From positions 72,701-111,147 of the forward strand of contig MNCI01002798.1 in the NCBI GenBank assembly GCA_015680685.1: a DNA stretch of 38,447 nt, in the 5' to 3' direction. Each line of letters begins with the position of its first letter. The stretch's first letter is position 1. Below the pieces are notes generated by a model. The model made no database searches and was not told the origin of the DNA. It saw only the letters and a list, made by a program, of their open reading frames with translations. Of the stretch, positions 30,498 to 38,447 are shown in pieces. This DNA is from Gnetum montanum. Taxonomy: Eukaryota > Streptophyta > Gnetopsida > Gnetales > Gnetaceae. A program made the position numbers and the translations under genes.

Positions 30498-32400
30498 TAG
30501 ACATTCATAACTTCAAGTATTGTACTTAAAGTGTTTTCTACTTCAAATTGAAATACATATACAAATAAACTTTTATTATACAACAAATAATTAGTATAAC
30601 TTCTTTTATACTATATATCTAGAAAACAAAATATTTATTTACATTAAGAGATAAATGTTCAAGTTTACCTTGATTTCACTTTGTATTTTTATCTTTTAAT
30701 ATTTTTCTTTCATTTTCTTTTCTTCGATTTGATTTTTTTTCTTATAAATTTTATTTATTAATTTCTTTCTTCTAATAACATGTTAACTATTTTATATGTA
30801 TTTGAATATAATAGTTTTAAAAATATAATCACGTCACATGGATAATTGCTTTTATTACAGTTCTTTTATCTCTATCTATAGACATTAATAAAATTAACAG
30901 AATTAATAAGGTTAAAGCTTGTACAAAAATCTATACTTGAATAAATTAAAATAAATATCAATAATTTACTTATCACAAGCATATCTATGTCCACCTTAAC
31001 ATATTCTAGCAATGCATATGTACATTAGTTAATATAATAACAAATACATTTTTTAAAATACATTCAATGTTTCATTTCCACTTTAACATGTTGTTATTAT
31101 CAACTACAAAAACAAGCAAACACATATTCTCTAAAATAAATAAATAATAAATAAAATAAAATAATTTTTATTAAAACTAAAATTTAAAACTAATATTTTA
31201 TTATGTCTATATAAACCTAAAGGATTTATTCAACAAATTATGCAAAATACATTAGTAGCAAAATCAAAATCATGTACAAAAATTTGTAATGATAAACAAA
31301 TTAAACAACTATAAAACCAAGCAAATAAGCATATCAATCACCTATAGTTGTATTGACATCTTAATAATAATTTCTCCAAAGCAAGAAGAGAATATATCAT
31401 TATCAACTAGAAAGGCATGCATTGCATTAGAAAAAGCTATCTACTTATTGTGTAACAATTTCTTTTATTATTGTAATGATGTCATTTAAATTTGTTATTA
31501 CAAGCTTTCAAAGCATAATATGTAACATATCATTATCAACTTTATATAATGAACAAACCTCAAAATAATAAAGCATATGTAACCTAAAGTTACAATGCTG
31601 ATCACTTTTCATATTTGACTCAATCATTTCACATAAGGTATGAGACTACATAAGGAAATCTAATGCTATACATGAAATTCTAATACTACATTATCACTAA
31701 CATCAAAATAATAATAATTTAGTACTTTCTTACTTAGAAGCCATTTGAAGAAAAATGAGAATGGAAAAAGAGTTTGGATAAACAAGGATTTTACTCGAAA
31801 AGAACTTGCAAAAAATACTCAACAGTGAAAAAAGATTAAGAAGGCTCGTGAAAAGGGTTTTATAGAATAGCTGAATGTTAGCAACATGGAAATAACTATA
31901 GATAAGTAGTATTTCAAATTTTTTTTAAAAAATGTATACTCCCTTTAAGGTGTGAATTTATTAATATAAATGGTAGAATTACAAATAAATTTATTTAATT
32001 AAATAACATTCACTTCTTTGATAACTTTGATGTTTTTGGTTTAGTGGAAAATTGGGAAGACATTAAATCTATAAATTTTGTGGTTTTTGATTTCACTAAA
32101 TTTATTGTAAGAAACAAAAAATTAGAAGAAGAATATGACTTTCTAGTGACATTGCAATGTTAGTGAGGAAATATCTTGAAAATTGTATGCTTTATAAAAA
32201 ATTAATGATCACAAATAATACATTTGGCTAAAAATCTTAAGCTAATATAGTTGTGCTTTTCTTGCCATATGCTATTTTGGCCCTAGAGATGCTACCTTAT
32301 ATAATACTATAGAGCATGTAAAAGGTTAGTGGGAGAATAAGATCCCTCTAACCTAGTTGTATTAGAAATTCCAGCTTTGTCTTACTTAATTTTAGCTACC
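30498..32400. other. AT-rich spacer, no gene seen
   Basis: Very AT-rich DNA with many TAATAA and AAATAA runs. The longest frames are short and lysine/isoleucine/asparagine-rich, as expected by chance. No repeat partner was recognised within the window. Confidence 0.6.
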
Positions 32401-32441
32401 ACAAATTGACGATGAGTGATAGAGAAGTTATGGTTTGCATT

Positions 32442-32775
32442 TCCACGAGTCATGGTATTTTACCATGGGTGATGGTTAAGTTGTATTGTTATACCACAAG
32501 CCCACCATGGGTCATGGTCTATCAAACATAGAAAAAAGTAAACTTTGAGTAAACCATAAGCTAGTCACAAGTTGTAATCAGGTTGTGGTAAACATCTTCG
32601 TCTCCATGGTACCTCTTATACTTCAAATTTATATCCACAAGCAACAAGTTGTAGGATTATAGAAATATTTGACCACAAGTTATGGTCTTTGACCATGACT
32701 TATGGTTGCTCATCATAGGTTATGGTGAAGTTATGATTACTTGGAAATATCTCTATATTTACCATGAGTCATGTT
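32442..32775. repeat. Dense array of ACCATGA-N-TCATGGT dyads
   Basis: At least seven 14-15-bp dyads: 32442-32455, 32462-32476 (ACCATGGGTGATGGT), 32504-32518 (ACCATGGGTCATGGT), 32672-32686 (ACCACAAGTTATGGT), 32692-32706 (ACCATGACTTATGGT), 32712-32726 and 32761-32775. Differences between units are mostly transitions. Related to the array at 6128-6332. Confidence 0.7.
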
Positions 32776-33590
32776 GAAGTTGTGGTTGTGTAGAAAATAG
32801 AGAATGACATTGAAACATAAATTTAGAAGCAATCTGAGCAACTATGATGCTCTAAACTTAATAATAAAGGCTAGAAACATGCTACACATCCTCTAAACAT
32901 GGTGAGACAAACTTGAATCAAAAGATAAGCATCAAATGAGCCTTGAATTCAACATTTATATACAAAATGCACAAAACCCTCATAAACATCCATGAACTCT
33001 TGAATCTTCACTTAATTCACTTCAAATGCTTTTAAGAACATTAGACAAACATGAGAAAATACTTTCACAAGTTAGAGAAGCTTGGAACAAACTCATGAAA
33101 AGAGATTTATGAGCTTTTACATGAAATTAACATAGAAGGGACTAAAACCCTTGAACAGGAATATGAAATAAGGGTGAAATTAGCTTAAATCTGTACATAG
33201 AGAGTAAATTCGATAAAATAGAATATAAAATTACTTTTAAATTCTTTAATTCTTCATTACTAACATGAGAAAACATGTAATTAACTTCATAAGTTGTAGA
33301 ACATGAAATTGAAACATGCATGTAAGAAAGAAGTGAGAATTCTTGAAAATGTAAGAGATTATTAGAGAATTGCTTGCAAGAACTTGGGAGAAGAACCCAT
33401 GAAAGGGAATTTATTTCTCAAATTAAACAAGCAATGCTACAAGAATGTAATAAAAGAAAAAGAAAAAAAGCTGAAAGAGCTTTTCCAAGCATATAAATCT
33501 TATACAAGAACACTCAAGAATTAAATGAAGGGAGAGATTTTATTCACTTTAACTCAAAATGCAAGGCAAGTTAAAATGGGAGTGATTCAC

Positions 33591-33602
33591 CTCTATTTAT
33601 AC
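33591..33602 (-). promoter_or_regulatory. Strong TATA box on the minus strand
   Basis: GTATAAATAGAG is a near-consensus plant TATA box. Transcription would run left, and the dyad array lies 800-1150 bases downstream, roughly mirroring the 5669-5724 cassette and 6128-6332 array. Probably an LTR promoter remnant; LTR ends were not located. Confidence 0.4.
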
Positions 33603-33929
33603 TTTTTTGTGGAGGATTTTGTCTCTTGGAGCATGAGCTACACATGAAGGCTCTTGGCCTTTGCTTACTCATTTTAGCAATTTTCTCAAGCCCTAATCTT
33701 TTAAGATCCTTCTCTTCAAATAAAGATACGTATAACTCTTAATACATCAAAGTAGACATACCAACATTAAAATAAAGACTACCACTCCTTCCTACTTTAC
33801 TTAAAATTAAAGAAACTAAAGATGGAGTTAGGAGATACACATTCATACTTTTTCTAATAGAGTTATCTTGTGATTATTCTTTCTAGTTCTTAGGCAAAGA
33901 TATTATATAATTTCTAGCAAAAGGCTAAA

Positions 33930-34510
33930 TATTTATTTGTGGAGATTTTAATGAAAGGATAGGTTCATGAAAAATAGAAATTAGTGAGTGGTAACATAAT
34001 GTTGGAAATTTGGATATTGTTGAAGATCATAGCTGGACATGACATTCTACAATTAGCATTATTAATAAGATGGATCAATAACTTTTAGAATAGACATAAA
34101 ATTTTTTATCATTTCATCTACAATGGCCTTGCTAGATTTCTTCAATCTTCATCATTTTAAATTGATTTGCTTTTATTTTCTTATGAATATGTTGAATTTC
34201 TTAAAAACTTAAAAGTTAGAAAATATGTAGTGGAGTCTTGGCATCATCATGTAGAATTTTTGCTACAAATTAAAATTTTTTCATATACAACATAAGGATT
34301 GTTTTAGAATTGTACAAAACTAAAACTATAATTAAAATTGACCTTTGTTTAGAATTAGTTGTAGCAACTCAAGGATTATGTGCAGAAGTTATTATTGAAA
34401 TTACAACTAACAATTCAAAGAAAAAATTTTAATTGTAGAGCAAAATTAGAGTTAAGCAAGATTGTCTACTTTCTCCAACTCTCTTAAGTATCTTTATTGA
34501 TTTATCATTA
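33930..34510 (+). mobile_element. LINE ORF2 remnant: endonuclease and RT motifs
   Basis: At 33938-33961 the plus strand reads CGDF/GDFNERIG-like residues, the conserved GDFN of LINE apurinic endonucleases, followed by GNLDIVEDHSWTWHS, typical of the next conserved block. At 34448-34501 it reads RVKQDCLLSPTLLSIFID, corresponding to the G-RQGCPLSPxLF-xxxxD block of LINE reverse transcriptase. Stops and missing sequence between the two show a short, internally deleted, dead copy. No domain is recognised from 34511 to about 35970, which is AT-rich spacer. Confidence 0.55.
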
Positions 34511-36094
34511 CTCAATGTGAATGTGATTTATCATTACATATACTCATAGCTTGCATATCCCAAGGGAAGACAAATTATCTAAAGCACTTCTTAAGGTTTT
34601 CATGAAACTATAAATGGTATTTTTAGGGAATGTAATGGTTCAGAAAATGGAATATCTCTTAGGAGGAAGTGTAGCTAAATCTTAATCACATTCACCAACT
34701 AGTTAAGCATAAGGTTTTAACATAGTTGTGGTGTAATGTAGAAGGCAAGAAATAATAGACTAGATATAGAAGCTCACTATCTCTTAGTTGCTATTTTAAT
34801 CAAGTATCAAAAAATCATCAACAAGCATAGCTTAAGCTAATATCATATTAGAATTAAAAGTGGAAGATAGATTCAACTCTCATAAAAAGAGTTCAACCGT
34901 AGGTTGTGCAAGTCATGAGCCATTAAAGATGAGTTGCATGTGTTTCTTTATTGCATTGTGACTATCCATTTGAGACATCGTTAAAATGTTGTAGCAAAAA
35001 ACTTGTATGATTTGTTTCTATTTCCCACATTGTTGTTTGGCCAATTTGTAAAGTCTATGTATATTTTTCTAAAAACTATCATATCTATCACGTCTTCATT
35101 TCCAAATGGTATCATTGCATAACAAAGATGGTATTACTTCATAACAAATGATGTAATAACACTCGAAAAGGCAAGTTGTAATTAGACCTAAAAAGACACA
35201 TAATAACAAACATGTCTCTTATGGTGATGTTTGGGCATTTGACCTAAGGTATTTATACATGGAAATTAGAGGTTGTGCTAGTATAGAGTAGTGGCAAGTA
35301 TTGGGTACTAAGTGAAGGAAGACATGAAAATGATTGGTCATCCTTTCTAGTCAAGTATAGGCCTAGTTGTGGTGATAATGTTGAATTGGCTTTAAGGGAT
35401 AGATAACAAGGAAAAACAACCCCAATAAACAATCATATTCGACACCAAGAAAATAAATTTTTCATTTCCTTCTACATTTTTCCTATTGCATTCTTTATAT
35501 ATGATATCTAATGTTACATATAACTGAAGTTTGCATGGCATCTATAACAAGATATCACAGTATCTGTCCTCAAGATCTATCGGGCATAATACAACTTCAA
35601 TTTCAATTTAAATGAAGCTTAGTTTCAGCAAATTCGCAACTTTTTGGTAGGTTGCGTTGAAGCAACATGGATAGTTTAGCATCATATGCCAACGACTTGG
35701 AAAATTAATAATAATACACCTTCATTGGAAATCTCTCGTCCTTATCGCGAAGCTTGACAAACCCAATTGTCAGACTTTAGTCGTTGGTCGTTTTGCATCG
35801 CAGTGATTGTATTTTTCTACTCCCAAATCCTGGAATCTACAAGAAGCCATCCTTGATCCTTCATTATTTGTTTACACAGTATTATGCCCTAAATTATCAA
35901 AGCATCAATGCATCCGGGTTCGTGGTAACCTTTAAATTATCAAGGTTACTGCCATATCAATTTCAGGCTTCTTGGGAATACTGGCAGAATCGCGGTACGC
36001 TATGTATGATACCATTGTACAAATTGAGCGACCCGACGTCCCCTTTTTGAATCATAATAATAATGATGTTGTTCATAGAATCAGGAGCTGGAGC

Positions 36095-37714
36095 ATGGGA
36101 AAGTCAGAGACTAAGCTCTCAGGCACTCAAGATCATACACCTCTGCATTTCGCTGTGCTGTTGCGTGACGGAGATACTGCAAAAAAGCTGCTCGAGGAGA
36201 CGCCCGATCTTGCGTTTCAGGCAAACTCTCTGGGAAAGTAACCACTTCTAGTAGCCTGTGAAAACGGTGATTCCTCCATGACCCAGAAGCTCTGGAATTG
36301 TCACGTACTAGCAGAATCCATCCCTCGTCCTGACAACTATCACCACGGCTGTTCCAGGCTGCAGTACAGAGTGGCGTTCCTGGTACGTGTTTGACTCTGT
36401 TCTTGGGCACCCACAGCAATATAATCGCCTGATTTCATTCCCCACGACAATATTTGCCTGAAATATCTCGGAAGCCTCCGAATTCAGCAGTGTGTGGTTG
36501 TGGGTTTGGATGACGCATGAACACCGGAGACAATCATTGAGCTTGAAAAGCGTGATAAGCTGGAGAAATTGGCTTTCAGTCCAGACAGTGCGAGAGATTA
36601 CCCAATCCATATAGCCGCCAGGAGAGGCAATTTGGATGCTCTCATGTTGCTTCTGCAGCAATTTCCACAGCTGTTGTTCATGGTAGACAAGCAGAGAAGA
36701 AATGCCCTGCACATCGCTGTGGAATACAAAAACGAGAAGATAAGTTGCCATCTGCTCAAGCAGAAAGGGTGGGAATATTTGGCACTGTCCGCTGATCAGA
36801 ACGGCGAAACCTTCATCGACAAGGCTACAAACGTGGACGAAAGTGTAATCCCCTTTTGATTTTATTAATCTCTGATATCTAAATTCCCCCATTCGGGCTC
36901 TAGTTCCCTGGCTTACTACCCTGCTGTTGGACTTTCTTTTTCTTAAAATGAAATAAATCGGAAATTTGACTCATTTTGCTTGCAGGCGCTGGGCAATCTG
37001 TGAATGGGCTGCCAAGGATTTCAAAAGCAGAAAACCCTGCTCAGAAAGCACTGGCAATGAAAGTGAATAAAGTGGCAAATAAACAGCAAGACAGGAAACG
37101 CAAGCAAGAAATCAGCACCAGCTTTACATGGCTATCAGTCACAGCAGTTTTGCTGTCAACAATTAGCTACCAGGGCGTGCTTTCTGTGCCAGGAGGAACA
37201 GATTCTTCAGGGAAGCCAAATCTGCAAGGCAACAAGCATTTGCAGTGGTTTGCGGTGCTCAATACTGTGGCAATGACTCTGTCAGTTTTGGTAGTCATTT
37301 TTCTTACATTAGACATGTTGCTGGGATTCATGAGTCTGGAACGCTATCTCATTGGTTCTAAGCTCAGAATGAAATACTTGAATGTGCTGATCCGTGTTGG
37401 ATCAGTCTGCATTGTGGCATCCTTTGCACAGGCCCTGAGAGCCCTGTTTTAGGATCATAATCCTGTTTCTGGGTACTATGAGATTCTGGCTCTGCTGCCA
37501 CTCTTGTTTGATTTTGTGATACGGATGGCATTCAATTTCCGAGGTTTCAGAGAAGAGCTTGGCAGTTCCGTTACAAGTATGAAAGACAGGCTGTGCTGTG
37601 CTAATTCTTCCACTCTGCCTTCACAACCACGACGGTCTTCATCCAGAAGTGCGTGGAGGAAAATCAGGAGTTTCATTGATCCTCTGCCAGCAGTGCTTAA
37701 GAGAAGATTAACAG
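36095..37714 (+). pseudogene. Second ankyrin-repeat/PGG-domain gene copy, inactivated
   Basis: Exon equivalents are 36095-36382, about 36519-36844 and 36986-37714, with intron positions and phases as in the gene at 2355. Ankyrin repeats (HTPLHFAV, DYPIHIAARRGNLDALMLLL, RNALHIAVEYKNEKI) and the PGG membrane domain (SYQGVLSVPGG, four helices) are easily read. Lesions: TAA at 36239-36241 (TAC in the paralogue), a one-base deletion near 36354, loss of the intron 1 acceptor (CAG to CAT, 36516-36518), a one-base deletion near 36996 and TAG at 37450-37452. The tail after the last helix is still readable to the exon 3 donor, which is duplicated. No terminal exon was found in the remaining 670 bases. 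An upstream ATG at 35972 in the same frame is an alternative start. Confidence 0.85.
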
Positions 37715-37776
37715 GTAACCTCTTTTAATTTGATTTCTGAGGATGGTAACCTCTTTTAATTTGATTTCTGAGGATG
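37715..37776 (+). repeat. 31-bp perfect tandem duplication at the exon 3 splice donor
   Basis: GTAACCTCTTTTAATTTG... occurs as two identical units, 37715-37745 and 37746-37776, so the GTAACC donor is present twice. Positions 37777-38447 are AT-rich with no gene recognised. Confidence 0.95.
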
Positions 37777-38447
37777 CTTAATATTTAGGGGTTGTAATAT
37801 TTGGTTATTTATGTTTTATGTTAGCCGTTAACTTTTTAATTTTTTAATTTTTACGAAGTAAAACCATATTTTATATTCTTCAATCCAATGGAATCCGTCA
37901 CCTATGAGTGATCATCTAATACATTTGCTGTTTTCCAAAGTAAAGTAAGTCGTCTCTCTTATTGAGTTAATGATAAATAACTGAAAACGGGACATCTGTT
38001 TACATGATTAATTCAATTTTGGCTATTGTCTGAATTATCTGCAACACTTTTTTAGCTATTTTTAATTTGGTGCACAATGGTGGATTATGTATCTTGGGGT
38101 ATAGCTATATTACAATTATTCTGGGATTCCAATAACTTTTAATCCTACACTTGTATTCTTTTTTCCTATGCATCAAAAAAATCCGATTCGTGGAAGCAAG
38201 GAATCAAGATTCGTGATTTTGAACGTGTTTGGGTATGTATGCCTCAAGAAAAAGTGGGGACATAGCCGGGGATGTGATAGAGAGAATTTAAATATATTAG
38301 TTTTTTAAAAAATTAAATCTCATATATCATAAAAAACATTGTAGAATATAGAACAAGTACAATGTAAATTCAAAATATTGTTAATGCTTAAAAATTGCAT
38401 AAAAGATTGCAATGAAACATTAATTATTGAGTCTCATGTGTGTTATA

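Noticed and set aside
36308-36892. 194-codon minus-strand frame
   Set aside because: Antisense to the ankyrin exons and intron of the second copy; no similarity to a known protein.

Overview
The window looks like nuclear DNA of a land plant, most likely a seed plant with a large, repeat-rich genome (a conifer or other gymnosperm would fit, but this is inference). Reasons: intron-containing ankyrin-repeat/PGG-domain genes of the plant ITN1/ACD6-like type, degraded plant Ty3/Gypsy LTR retrotransposons, LINE remnants and AT-rich, CpG-depleted spacers. No bacterial-type operon, tRNA, rRNA or CRISPR array was seen. One 879-base run of N (12077-12955) is an assembly gap.

Layout. 1-2238: direct repeats and a decayed LINE ORF2 3' end. 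2355-7045 (+): an ankyrin-PGG membrane-protein gene that can be modelled as four exons, with one apparent 1-nt insertion; its ~3-kb last intron holds a promoter-like cassette and an array of short dyads. 7866-23665: element 2, an old LTR retrotransposon on the minus strand with gag and a long coiled-coil ORF2 but no recognisable pol. 11724-18579: element 1, a minus-strand Ty3/Gypsy-type element with gag, protease and integrase C-terminus, nested in element 2 just upstream of ORF2. 24440-27843: element 3, a more decayed relative of element 2. 27844-30497: plus-strand relatives (LTR4, a scrap of internal region, partial LTR5), with a CpG-rich solo LTR (28554-29597, perfect target duplication CATAT) inserted in LTR4. 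30498-35970: AT-rich spacer with a second dyad array, a minus-strand TATA box and a LINE endonuclease/RT remnant. 36095-37714 (+): a second ankyrin-PGG copy with five lesions, a clear pseudogene.

The two ankyrin-PGG loci share exon phases and even intron sequence, so they are a same-strand duplicate pair now held about 30 kb apart by nested retroelements. The most unusual content is the element 2/3/4/solo-LTR family: a lineage of LTR elements with a gag and an accessory coiled-coil ORF in place of pol, whose LTRs carry arrays of GATATC-centred palindromes directly upstream of the TATA box and, in the solo LTR, an expanded set of hairpin-forming modules downstream of it. These elements would depend on enzymes made elsewhere. 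All coordinates come from reading the sequence by eye; exon models and identities are estimates.
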